Of a stretch of 64,000 nt of DNA, positions 38,468-47,143 are shown piece after piece; the first letter of the stretch is position 1, and each line of letters opens with the position of its first letter. This DNA comes from an uncultured Pseudoteredinibacter sp. (GTDB lineage Bacteria > Pseudomonadota > Gammaproteobacteria > Pseudomonadales > Cellvibrionaceae), in contig NZ_CANMSS010000001.1 in the NCBI RefSeq assembly GCF_947500695.1, positions 248,001 to 312,000 of the forward strand, given 5' to 3'. The position numbers and the translations under genes were made by a program. A model generated the notes under the pieces. The model had not been told where the DNA came from. It was given only the letters and a program-made list of their open reading frames with translations, and did not search any database.

Positions 38468-40592
38468 AGTGGATATTTTCGCTTGCTTGGTTAATTCTAA
38501 TTTGTTTAATGCTTAAGGGCTTTGAATAATAAAACCCTTGTTGTAGCTTGATACCATAGTCCTTGCACCGCTGGGCCTGCGTGCTGCTTTCAATACCTTC
38601 GGCTAAAATGGTAAGCGACAGGGCATCTGTTATTGCACATACGGCCTCAATTATGGCGTCATTATGTTCGCTGTCTAGGTTTTTGACAAAACTCTTATCG
38701 AGCTTAACGATGTTTATTGGCAAATTGTGCAAATAGCTTAGGGAAGAATAACCTGTGCCGAAATCGTCGATCCAAATCTCTGCACCTTCCGCTCTCCACT
38801 GAGTTAGCTGCTCTCTGCCTATATCGAGGTTGGTCATCATGCCGGTTTCTGTAATTTCGAGACAAAGCCTAATACCAGTTTGCCTAGCTTTGATGAGCCG
38901 TTCGCTAATTTGATTGGAGTATTCACGATGCATAATATCTGCAGCGCTCAGATTAATTGAAAATAACAGCTCGTTATTGTGATTATAGCTCTGAATTTCC
39001 TTTGCATGCTTTAAGACTTGATCCAGTACCCAGAGGCTTAAATGATGAATTTTTCCAGACTTTTCTAATAAGGGCACAAATACCTCAGGTGAGATATTCC
39101 CGTGGATAGGGTGTAACCAACGGCTAAGGCATTCATAGGCAATTGGAGCGGTAGAATCATCCGAAAAAATTGCTTGGTATCGTAAGCTTAGCTGCCCCGA
39201 AGTTAAGGCATCCATAAAACCATCAATAATATCCTGCCGGAATCGATACTTGTGGGCGATGTCTTCATTAAAGAGGGTAAATTGATCTCTGCCATTACGT
39301 TTTGAGGAATACAGGGAAAGGTCAGCAAACTTTAGTAATTCTGAGTACTCTGATGTATGGATTGGGGCAATTGAGGCGCCTGCGCTCAACGTTATTTGTG
39401 GTTGATTTTTTCTTTTAGCGTTGGTCGCGACTACTATTGAAGCCAAAGATGCTTCGCCAAATTGATGCAGGCTTAGATCCTGTAGCCGGTCTTTACTAAG
39501 GCTATAAAATAGGGCGAATTCGTCACCACCTATTCTTGCGGAAAGGATATTGTCTAGGCCTATATCGAGCTCACGAATGGATTCGCCAATCAATTGTAAG
39601 GCTTTGTCTCCCTCATGGTGCCCCAAACTATCATTGATGATCTTAAATCTATCTACATCAATGATCATAAGAATAGCGAAGTTTTCCTCAAGTGAGGCAG
39701 TAGATAGCCGAGATTCGACTTCTTGCTTGAATTTTCGCCTAGTCATCAAGCCGGTTAGTTCATCGGTAAAGGCAATTTCTGAAAGTTGCTCATTCGATTC
39801 TTTAAGTTGCTGGGTCATTGCTTGAAGTGAGTGGGACAAATCTCCGATTTCATCAGGTTGATCAAGCGTAAATTTCCCAGATGATTCACCTTTAATCAGG
39901 CTATTGGCAACTTTTGACAGATATCGAATAGGGTAGGTGAATCGTTTAGAGAGATTACTTATTAACGGCAGTGTAGTAACGAAAAGCAATAGGCTTAAAA
40001 AGGTGAACCAGAGTACCGTTTTTTGTGTCGCCAGCTTAGAATCTGCCTTAATTTTTTGGTTGAACTCTTCAAGCTGAGAGGCTCGCTTGTTGTGCGTTGT
40101 CGCGTAGCTGAATCCACCAATAATATGGTTAGATGTTTTAACGGGTGCAGATACATGAATAAGGCTAGACTCCGCTATAAGGCTAAAGTCCCCGGCCGGG
40201 CTAAGTATACCGTTTTCCATCTCGCTGATTGATAGTCCGAAGTTATCTATATCCTCGGATCCGTCGTGGATGATGTTGCCTTCTTTATCGTATACATAGA
40301 TATACTGCAGTGGCGTATTGTCATTGATGTCATCAATGATGTTTTTGATCTTGCTAAAATCGTAATTGTATATCGGATCATTTAACTGTTTGCTTATTGT
40401 ATTGGCAATAAGTAGCTGGCTATTTAAAATCTCTTTGTCGATAGTAATCTTTAGATGCTGCTCGCCTGCATTGAGTAGATCTTTATTGAGTTTTTCAAGG
40501 AGTATTTGACTAGATGACCAAAAGATAAAAATGGTAATAAAGTGCAACCCTAAAAAAATAACAAATAGTCGTTTGCTAATTGAACTTTTCAC
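38457..40592 (-). CDS. membrane GGDEF/EAL protein (diguanylate cyclase/phosphodiesterase)
   Basis: A 711-residue bifunctional protein. TM1 is about residues 10-28, a periplasmic region about 30-190, TM2 about 195-215, then HAMP (RFTYPIRYLSKVANSL). GGDEF (about 270-430) has an intact RIGGDEF, but no RxxD inhibitory site is seen in front of it. EAL (about 445-700) has ECL in place of EAL with the catalytic Glu kept; NLSAADI, EITETG, DDFGTGYSSL, LDKSF and LAEGIE are intact. Both synthesis and hydrolysis of c-di-GMP are possible. GTG start at 40592 with GGAA 8 bases upstream, 3 bp after the PhnD-like gene. Confidence 0.93.
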   Translation of the reverse strand: MKSSISKRLFVIFLGLHFITIFIFWSSSQILLEKLNKDLLNAGEQHLKITIDKEILNSQLLIANTISKQLNDPIYNYDFSKIKNIIDDINDNTPLQYIYVYDKEGNIIHDGSEDIDNFGLSISEMENGILSPAGDFSLIAESSLIHVSAPVKTSNHIIGGFSYATTHNKRASQLEEFNQKIKADSKLATQKTVLWFTFLSLLLFVTTLPLISNLSKRFTYPIRYLSKVANSLIKGESSGKFTLDQPDEIGDLSHSLQAMTQQLKESNEQLSEIAFTDELTGLMTRRKFKQEVESRLSTASLEENFAILMIIDVDRFKIINDSLGHHEGDKALQLIGESIRELDIGLDNILSARIGGDEFALFYSLSKDRLQDLSLHQFGEASLASIVVATNAKRKNQPQITLSAGASIAPIHTSEYSELLKFADLSLYSSKRNGRDQFTLFNEDIAHKYRFRQDIIDGFMDALTSGQLSLRYQAIFSDDSTAPIAYECLSRWLHPIHGNISPEVFVPLLEKSGKIHHLSLWVLDQVLKHAKEIQSYNHNNELLFSINLSAADIMHREYSNQISERLIKARQTGIRLCLEITETGMMTNLDIGREQLTQWRAEGAEIWIDDFGTGYSSLSYLHNLPINIVKLDKSFVKNLDSEHNDAIIEAVCAITDALSLTILAEGIESSTQAQRCKDYGIKLQQGFYYSKPLSIKQIRINQASENIHYAQ

Positions 40593-40595
40593 AAT

Positions 40596-41477
40596 CTATT
40601 TCCAGTCTTCTCTCGAATGAGCAATGTTTAGGAGTAGATCATTGTGTTCGGTAGTGATTGGGCCAAATCCAGAGCTGTTCTCATATCGACGCAAAATATC
40701 TTCGGGAATTTCACCATGCTTGTTGAATAGCAGGGCTTTCAAAGCTTCTCGTTTACTTTGAGAGAGCATTGGGGATACCAACTCAAAGCTCCTTGGGTAG
40801 GGCTTTGAACGGTATATAATTCTCAGTTGTTGCTTTTCATGTTTGCTAATAATGCTTAAGTTATTCCAATCTCCATCATTAATAGCGCCGGCATCGACAA
40901 TACCTTTTAAAACCATTTTTACATTGTTTTTCTCGTTTCTGCTAAAAAAATAGCCCACCTCGTCGTCATTGGGGCGATTTCTTGGGGAGTGTAATCGTTT
41001 TATATGTAGCCCTTTATTTTGTATGGCCTTCAGAGGGATGTAGAAAGAAGAGAAAGAATTTTCAGATTCTACAGCGAGTACTTTACCCGGCAGTTTGTAC
41101 AGAGAATCTATATCTGTTGTGGTTTTGCTAAAAATTAGAGAGCGATACTGTTTTTGCTGTTTTTTCCACTTAACAGCAATAGGGATTGCGCCGCATTCTT
41201 GTTGTAATCTAGCAGCAACATAAGCGGTTTCAGTGATCCAGTCTGTTTTGCCGGTTTTGATGGCGGAGCAAAGCGTTTCAAATTTTTTAAACAGTCTTAC
41301 CTTAAAAGAATCTATTGTAGGGGATTTAATGTGTTGAGCGGCATAACGCACCATGGGGCGTAATTCGGTAAAGTCTTTTTTGGGGCGGTCGGAGAGTTGG
41401 CTGATTCGAAGCTCTTCTGCCTTTATAGGCAAGCCTGAAAAAAATACAATTAAAATGATAATCAGTCGTAGTAGCAT
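40596..41477 (-). CDS. PhnD-like periplasmic substrate-binding protein
   Basis: A 293-residue periplasmic binding protein of the phosphate/phosphonate (PhnD) type. The ATG at 41477 was chosen over the longer frame (41537) because it starts a clear signal peptide (MLLRLIIILIVFFSGLPIKA). Body motifs include AVKWKKQQKQYRSLIFSK, KVLAVESENSFSSFYIPL and GIVDAGAINDGDW, the last typical of PhnD-family ligand pockets. No ABC permease or ATPase is nearby. With the GGDEF/EAL gene 3 bp downstream, it is likely a sensor subunit, by analogy with NspS/MbaA of Vibrio (inference). Confidence 0.85.
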   Translation of the reverse strand: MLLRLIIILIVFFSGLPIKAEELRISQLSDRPKKDFTELRPMVRYAAQHIKSPTIDSFKVRLFKKFETLCSAIKTGKTDWITETAYVAARLQQECGAIPIAVKWKKQQKQYRSLIFSKTTTDIDSLYKLPGKVLAVESENSFSSFYIPLKAIQNKGLHIKRLHSPRNRPNDDEVGYFFSRNEKNNVKMVLKGIVDAGAINDGDWNNLSIISKHEKQQLRIIYRSKPYPRSFELVSPMLSQSKREALKALLFNKHGEIPEDILRRYENSSGFGPITTEHNDLLLNIAHSREDWK

Positions 41478-41723
41478 GTCAAACCTAGAGCAAATTTTTA
41501 TTTGCACCGCCTGTAAGGCGTTTCCAGGGAGTTCCATGTGCTATGTCTACAGAAGCGGCAGCGGAGCTGTCGCTGATCCATATTTCTATGCTGTATATTA
41601 GCGTACACTATATGTTAGCGCTGTAAAAAACTAGCTGCTTTTTTGATCCTGCGCAGTTGCGGGTTCATTACTGCTAATTTTTAGACCGATGGTCAAATCA
41701 AATGAATAGTGATTGTGCGAAAC

Positions 41724-41752
41724 AAGCCTGGGCATTGTCTATGCCCGGGCTT
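41724..41752 (-). terminator. terminator hairpin of the RND efflux operon
   Basis: AAGCCTGGGCAT pairs with ATGCCCGGGCTT (12 bp, one G-U) around a 5-base loop. On the minus strand it is followed by only a weak T-rich stretch. It lies about 50 bp after the adaptor gene stop. Confidence 0.7.
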
Positions 41753-41801
41753 AAGTTGATTGCTCAGCTTGGTTGGCGACAATTTATCGCTATCGAGAGC
41801 T

Positions 41802-42857
41802 TTATAGTGCGGCAGTAATAATTTTCAAGGCTTGGCCGTCTTTTAAATTTTCGGCGCCTCGCACGATGACTTTATCACCAGCGCTTAAGGCGCCAGTAAC
41901 GCTGATTTGATTGCCTTGCCCTGCACCAGGTTCTACTTCAATCCTTTCTGCTTTGTCCTCACCGTTGACACGAAATACATAAACAGCTTGTTTTCGAAGT
42001 ACAAGCGCGTCGCGGGGCACACTGAGCTGTTGGCGGCTTGCTGCTTGAGCTAATTCCACTGTAACCGCTTCACCAATTAACCACTCGCTGCCTTGTAACT
42101 TGAGGCGTAACTCCATCATACGGGATCGCTCGTCGCCAACTGGCACGGCTCCACGAATTTCGGTGCTGATTTCTTGTTGGTCGCGATATACGGCCACCAT
42201 GGTTCCTGGTTGATTGAATCGAGCGACCCGTAATGGGGCGTTAACGCTAATTTCTAACTGCTCAGTATCGACTAAGCGTAGCAGCGGGCTGCCGATTTGG
42301 GTGAGTTCCCCTAAGTTCATTTCACGATTGGCGATGACACCGCTAAATGGTGCTACCACCTTGCTGCGATCCAATTGATATTGGGCTCGTTCGGAATTGA
42401 TTTCGGCGATGGCAAGATCTTGCTGCAAAATGCCTATGCGAGACTCGACCTGGTCCAGCTCGTTTTTAGCCACGCTATTATTTTGCAAAAGCTTACTAAG
42501 GCGTTCCTGTTGGCGGCGCTGGTAGCTAAGATCCGCCTTAATCCGTTTGATTTGTGCCTGATCATTACGCAGTTGAAGAGTAAGTAGGTGATCATCGATT
42601 TTAGCAATCGTATCGCCTTTCTCCACGGTGTCTCCCACTTCCGCCAGCCATTCCAAACGGCCACTAATCTCTGCGGAGAGCAGGGCATCTCGTAGGCTAA
42701 TTACCGTACCTGGCAGGCGTGCCAAATTATCGTTTTGGCTAAGGCTAACTTGGGCAGTTTCTACTGCGGTCGCCGGAGCTTGGGCCTGGCTTGCAGCGCT
42801 AAAAAATACAGCGCTAAACGCTAAGCCTGAATAAAGGTATGTTTTAAGTTGTTTCAT
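41802..42857 (-). CDS. RND efflux periplasmic adaptor (membrane fusion protein)
   Basis: A 351-residue HlyD/AcrA-type adaptor. The ATG at 42857 was chosen because MKQLKTYLYSGLAFSAVF begins a signal peptide, while the 42902 start has no SD. A lipoyl-like hairpin region has SAEISGRLEWLAEVGDTVEKGDTIAKID, a coiled-coil hairpin spans about residues 95-160, and the barrel holds VVAPFSGVIANREMNLGEL. It links the RND pump to an outer-membrane channel. It follows the pump gene on the same strand, the reverse of the more usual order. No TolC-like gene is in the window. Confidence 0.9.
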   Translation of the reverse strand: MKQLKTYLYSGLAFSAVFFSAASQAQAPATAVETAQVSLSQNDNLARLPGTVISLRDALLSAEISGRLEWLAEVGDTVEKGDTIAKIDDHLLTLQLRNDQAQIKRIKADLSYQRRQQERLSKLLQNNSVAKNELDQVESRIGILQQDLAIAEINSERAQYQLDRSKVVAPFSGVIANREMNLGELTQIGSPLLRLVDTEQLEISVNAPLRVARFNQPGTMVAVYRDQQEISTEIRGAVPVGDERSRMMELRLKLQGSEWLIGEAVTVELAQAASRQQLSVPRDALVLRKQAVYVFRVNGEDKAERIEVEPGAGQGNQISVTGALSAGDKVIVRGAENLKDGQALKIITAAL

Positions 42858-42906
42858 CACAAGTCTCTCTTGTGCAGCATAATTTGATATGGTGAGTTTC
42901 AATGGT

Positions 42907-45900
42907 TCACAACTGAGCGCCGGGCTCTGTTGCTATTTCAGTCTCTATGTCTAGCGTATCGTTTTTATCTGGCTGTATAGATTCCTGCATGCGTCCCATT
43001 CGTAAGAAGCAAGGCAACAAGACAAGCGTAAATAAGGTGCTGATGCACATGCCGCCAACAATAACGGCAGCAAGGCCACGATAAATAACGCTGCTAGCGC
43101 CCGGCATTAATAGTAGCGGCAGCATGCCGAATACACTGGTGGCGGTGCTCATAAATATCGGGCGTAGGCGGGTCATCAAAGCAGAGCGTACCGCCTCGTC
43201 TCTGCTCATGCCTTCTCGTTCGGCACTGCGAGTTTGGTGTACCAATAAAATTGCATTATTTACGACCAGTCCTAGCAAGATCACAAAGCCGATCATGGTT
43301 AAAAGATCTAGAGGTTGGAAGGTAAACAGATTGAGTATTTGCAGGGCAAAGATACCTCCAGCCATTGCTAAAGGCATGGCTAAAACTACTAAGAAGCTAT
43401 CTTTAGCTGATTTGAATAGTGCTGCCATTAATAAGAACAGTACCAGTAGTGCAATGGCAAAATTACTGGCCATTGAATTTACGGCACGCTCCAAAGCATT
43501 GGCGCTACCACCGTAAAGAATGCTTGCATCTTCTGGTAGTTCTTGGCGCAGTAAAGGCTCCACGTCGGCTTTGATAACTTCCATAATATGTTCGAGAGAC
43601 ATATCTTCTGGTGGGCGAATATTGATGCTTATAGTACGACGTCGATCAATACGGCGTAATTGCTGAGGGCCAACCGTTCTATCGACTGTAACCAGTTCAC
43701 CGAGTGGCACGATATTGCCAGTTGGAGTTGCCAATGGTGTAGTTGCTAAAGCTTCAGGTGAGGTCCATGGCTGGGCGCGAAGAATAATATCTAAGCGTTT
43801 TTCACCATTAAAATGTTCACCCACATAGAGCCCATTGCCCATAGAGCGAACAATCTGCGCGATATCGCTACGACGCCAACCAGTTTCGGCGATTTTTCGA
43901 TCATTGGGGTGTAGGCGTAATTCCGGCTCGGTTTGCTCTAAGCTTGGGTTAACGCGCACATCTTGTATCTTAAGCACTTCACGCAGTTTGTTTTGGCCAA
44001 TCGCCGCGGCTTTAGCCAATGCAGCACGATCTTTCGATTGCAGATGAATGGCGACGCTGCGATCACCGCCAAATCCGCCAAATAGATTTCCTTGGGCCGG
44101 ATAAGCGCGAAGATCAGGAAGGTCTACGAATATCTCTTCGCGCATGATTTTTTCTAGCACTTTGACTTGGGATTGATCTTTGACTCGCGCACCCATGGTG
44201 CCACCAAAGCTGCCGAAGGTCAGAATGTAATAGTTCTTCAATGCAGGCTCGCGCGTTCCTTCCATAAAAGGCTTCATGCGCTCATCGAGCACCTGAATAT
44301 ACTCTTTAGCGACGGTATCTTTGTTAATGCCAGGGGGAAGTCGGAAAAAGGCATCTACTGCATCACGCTTAACCGGTGGCAGATAATCCATTTCTGGAAG
44401 CAAGATATAACTGGCGGTAACGGGCACACAGATTAAAGTCGCTGCGACAATAACTCTTTTCTTGGTAGAGCTTGTAAGCCTCATGACTGTATTGCTTATT
44501 TTCTCCCACAGCCCAAGATTGTGGTCGTTTAAGCTTAAATCTTTCAGCCAGTATTTTGCAGCCAAGGGTAAGATACTGACCGCAATAAATAGAGACATAA
44601 CAACCGCAATGGCAATGGTGATTGCTAGGTCGGAAAAGAGTTGACCTTCAACTTCCTTCATAAACATCACAGGTAAGAAGATAGCAACTGTAGTGGCGGT
44701 CGATGCTAGCAGTGCGCCCCAGACCTGGCCGGCACCTTGTAGAGACGCTTGGTCATCGCTCAAGCCTTTTTCCCGCAGGCGCACTATGTTTTCAAGCACA
44801 ACAATGGCGGCGTCTAACACCATACCTACAGCGAATGCCAATCCAGCTAAGGAAATAATGTTTAAGCTACGGCCGGTAAGCTTTAGCATGATAAAGGTCG
44901 CCAGCAAAGAAGTGGGAATAGCGATAGCGACTATCAAAGTGGCTCGTAAGCGACGTAAAAACCACCACAGAATGCCAACCGCCAACATAATGCCCAATAC
45001 AATATTGCCGGTCACTAAGGTAATGGCACGGTAAATAAAAACACTTGCATCAAAAGACTGAACCATTACCAGTCCTTTGCTTTGCAATCTCTCTTGGTTT
45101 AGCTTTTCAACGGTTTCTTTTACGGTCACAAGTGTTTGTAGAGCATTGGCGCTATTTTCCTTATCGATTCGAATCGAAATAGCGGGGTTACCATTTTGGG
45201 TATTGTGCAGCAGTGTTTCTTCACGAGTCACTTTAATGTCGGCAATATCACCGAGCTTAATAGGGCGCCCATCACGCCATTCCAAAACCAGTTCTTTCAG
45301 CTCCCAAGGTTCATAGCGCCCGGTAAAGCGTAAGGTATATTGGCGGCGGCCAACATCGACAAAACCACCGCTAACATCATTGGCACGCCCAAGTCTTGCT
45401 GCTGCGGTGCTTAATGGAATACCAAGCTCGGCAGCGCGATATGGATCAAAGGAAATCACCAATTCTTCTGGGCTTGCCGATGAATCCTGTGCGGTTACGC
45501 GAGCCACACCGGGTACAGCTTCAATTGCAGGGCGGATCACATCTTCAGCGAAAGATTGATAATCGTGAATATTGCCTTTGGTGCCGGGAAGTTGCTGTAA
45601 AAAGAAATAGGTTAGCGCGGGTGTGTCGCCACCACGTCCGCGACCTAAGGTTACTACGGGTTGGGAGGCGTCTCTAGGCAGTGGGTCTAAACGGTTCATA
45701 CGCGCGATTACTTCCATTAAACTGCGCTGCATGTCGGTTTCTAAACCAAACTCCATTTCAATAAAGGCGTTACCTTTGTTGGCGAATGCCTGCATGCTTT
45801 TCATGCCGGGTAAACCGCGTAACACCGATTCAATAGGTTCAACGATTTCCGATTCTACTTCTCTAGGCGAAGCTGCGCGCCAACTGGTTTGCACAGTAAT

Positions 45901-46077
45901 GGCTGGGTTTTGAATGTCTGGAAATAATTGCACCGGCAGCTTACTTAGACTGTAAAGACCAAATAATAAAATCATGGCCAAAATGACGAGTACGGCCGCA
46001 GGGTTTTTCAATGCACTGGATGTCAGCTTCACGAGCTTCTCCGAATTTTTACTCTTGCGATAGTCTAACTTTAGCAA
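42907..46077 (-). CDS. RND efflux pump inner-membrane subunit (AcrB/MMPL type)
   Basis: A 1056-residue RND transporter. TM1 is about residues 27-47, followed by LPVQLFPDIQNPAITVQTSW. TM4 has AVGMVLDAAIVVLENIVR: one of the two proton-relay Asp residues of AcrB is present (the first), while the second is Ala, as in the CusA/HME-like and NFE-like branches. The second half repeats the fold, with QILNLFTFQPLDLLTMIGFV and MTRLRPIFMSTATSVFG. It pumps toxic or hydrophobic compounds out using proton motive force; the substrate is unknown. The LytS/LytTR genes 240 bp upstream may regulate it (inference). Confidence 0.92.
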   Translation of the reverse strand: MLKLDYRKSKNSEKLVKLTSSALKNPAAVLVILAMILLFGLYSLSKLPVQLFPDIQNPAITVQTSWRAASPREVESEIVEPIESVLRGLPGMKSMQAFANKGNAFIEMEFGLETDMQRSLMEVIARMNRLDPLPRDASQPVVTLGRGRGGDTPALTYFFLQQLPGTKGNIHDYQSFAEDVIRPAIEAVPGVARVTAQDSSASPEELVISFDPYRAAELGIPLSTAAARLGRANDVSGGFVDVGRRQYTLRFTGRYEPWELKELVLEWRDGRPIKLGDIADIKVTREETLLHNTQNGNPAISIRIDKENSANALQTLVTVKETVEKLNQERLQSKGLVMVQSFDASVFIYRAITLVTGNIVLGIMLAVGILWWFLRRLRATLIVAIAIPTSLLATFIMLKLTGRSLNIISLAGLAFAVGMVLDAAIVVLENIVRLREKGLSDDQASLQGAGQVWGALLASTATTVAIFLPVMFMKEVEGQLFSDLAITIAIAVVMSLFIAVSILPLAAKYWLKDLSLNDHNLGLWEKISNTVMRLTSSTKKRVIVAATLICVPVTASYILLPEMDYLPPVKRDAVDAFFRLPPGINKDTVAKEYIQVLDERMKPFMEGTREPALKNYYILTFGSFGGTMGARVKDQSQVKVLEKIMREEIFVDLPDLRAYPAQGNLFGGFGGDRSVAIHLQSKDRAALAKAAAIGQNKLREVLKIQDVRVNPSLEQTEPELRLHPNDRKIAETGWRRSDIAQIVRSMGNGLYVGEHFNGEKRLDIILRAQPWTSPEALATTPLATPTGNIVPLGELVTVDRTVGPQQLRRIDRRRTISINIRPPEDMSLEHIMEVIKADVEPLLRQELPEDASILYGGSANALERAVNSMASNFAIALLVLFLLMAALFKSAKDSFLVVLAMPLAMAGGIFALQILNLFTFQPLDLLTMIGFVILLGLVVNNAILLVHQTRSAEREGMSRDEAVRSALMTRLRPIFMSTATSVFGMLPLLLMPGASSVIYRGLAAVIVGGMCISTLFTLVLLPCFLRMGRMQESIQPDKNDTLDIETEIATEPGAQL

Positions 46078-46258
46078 TACGAGTCGCTAGAATTAAGGTG
46101 ATATAGCCAGTCCGGTTGGGCCTTGCGTTAACTGGAAAAAATCTATTTTTTAAGGTGTTTTAGCTGAGACGAAATGAGTGTGCCAAACGTTAGAATTATT
46201 TTCTTAATGAGTGCTGGCGTTACGCGTAATAAGATGTACGTTTTGCTGTAGATGAGAC

Positions 46259-46282
46259 AAAAAATTGGCGCCATAGGCGCCA
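46259..46282 (-). terminator. rho-independent terminator after the LytTR regulator gene
   Basis: TGGCGCC pairs with GGCGCCA around a 3-base loop; on the minus strand ATTTTTTG follows. It separates the two-component genes from the RND operon, so they are not one transcript unless read-through occurs. Confidence 0.85.
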
Positions 46283-46316
46283 GAAGTGATTTACATTGTG
46301 GGGTATTCTTTTTTAC

Positions 46317-47114
46317 TTAGTTGCCAAACAGCTGTTTGATCTTATCTCGATAGCTGCGGCTAACTTTTAGCTGACTATCATTTACTAGGCTCAGCATATA
46401 TTCGCCATTATTCAGTGTCTGGGCACTTTTAATACAGCGTGCATTTACAATTGTGGAGCGGTGAATGCGCAGGAAAACATCTGGGTTTAGCAGGGTTTGC
46501 AAATCCTTCATGGTTTTGCGCATGATATGGGTATTGCCGCCGGCGTGGACACACATATAGTCGCCGGCAGCGTCGATCCATTCGATATCAGAGGTTTTAA
46601 CCCTCTGAATCTCACTACCGTCTTTAATATTGATAGTGTCTGGGTAGGTATTACCATTACTTTCGATAAGAGCATCCACATCATTGCTGCCAGTGTATTC
46701 CATGAGCAGCTTCATGAGTTTTTCTTTGCTGTCAGCATTTTGCTGTTGCTCAATGTGTTTTTGTGCGCGCTCTATCGCTTCTTTAAGACGCTCATCGTCA
46801 ATGGGTTTAAGGACATAGTCGACAGCATGCACTTTAAAAGCATCGATGGCATATTGATCAAAAGCAGTTACAAAGATGATCAGCGGTAAATTATCGCCCT
46901 GTAAGCGTGAGACTACATCAAAACCACTCATGCCTGGCATTTGAATATCTAGGAACACTACATCGGGTTGTAAGGCCGAGATCGCAGAAATGGCCTCGTC
47001 GCCATTGCTGCATTGTGCCTTAACCTCAATGTCAGACAGTTCCTCAAGGCGCAGTTGTAGCCCGCGGCGAGCCAGCTGCTCGTCATCGACAATAATGGCG
47101 CTGAGTTTGCTCAT
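46317..47114 (-). CDS. LytTR-family response regulator
   Basis: A 265-residue response regulator. The receiver domain (about 1-120) has IIVDDEQLARRGLQ, phospho-acceptor Asp in VVFLDIQMPGMSG, and FVTAFDQYAIDAFKVHAVDYVLKP. The LytTR DNA-binding domain is in the C-terminal 100 residues (IEWIDAAGDYMCVHAGGN, FLRIHRSTIVNARCI). The ATG at 47114 follows AGGAAG, so a start at 47138 was rejected. It is 30 bp downstream of its cognate sensor gene. LytTR systems often control membrane, biofilm or carbon-uptake genes; targets are unknown here. Confidence 0.93.
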   Translation of the reverse strand: MSKLSAIIVDDEQLARRGLQLRLEELSDIEVKAQCSNGDEAISAISALQPDVVFLDIQMPGMSGFDVVSRLQGDNLPLIIFVTAFDQYAIDAFKVHAVDYVLKPIDDERLKEAIERAQKHIEQQQNADSKEKLMKLLMEYTGSNDVDALIESNGNTYPDTINIKDGSEIQRVKTSDIEWIDAAGDYMCVHAGGNTHIMRKTMKDLQTLLNPDVFLRIHRSTIVNARCIKSAQTLNNGEYMLSLVNDSQLKVSRSYRDKIKQLFGN

Positions 47115-47143
47115 ATTTTCTTCCTTTTGAATCTGCATGGTGC

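Noticed and set aside
42858..42902. Upstream start for the RND adaptor at 42902
   Set aside because: No SD precedes it and it would bury the signal peptide 15 residues inside the protein.
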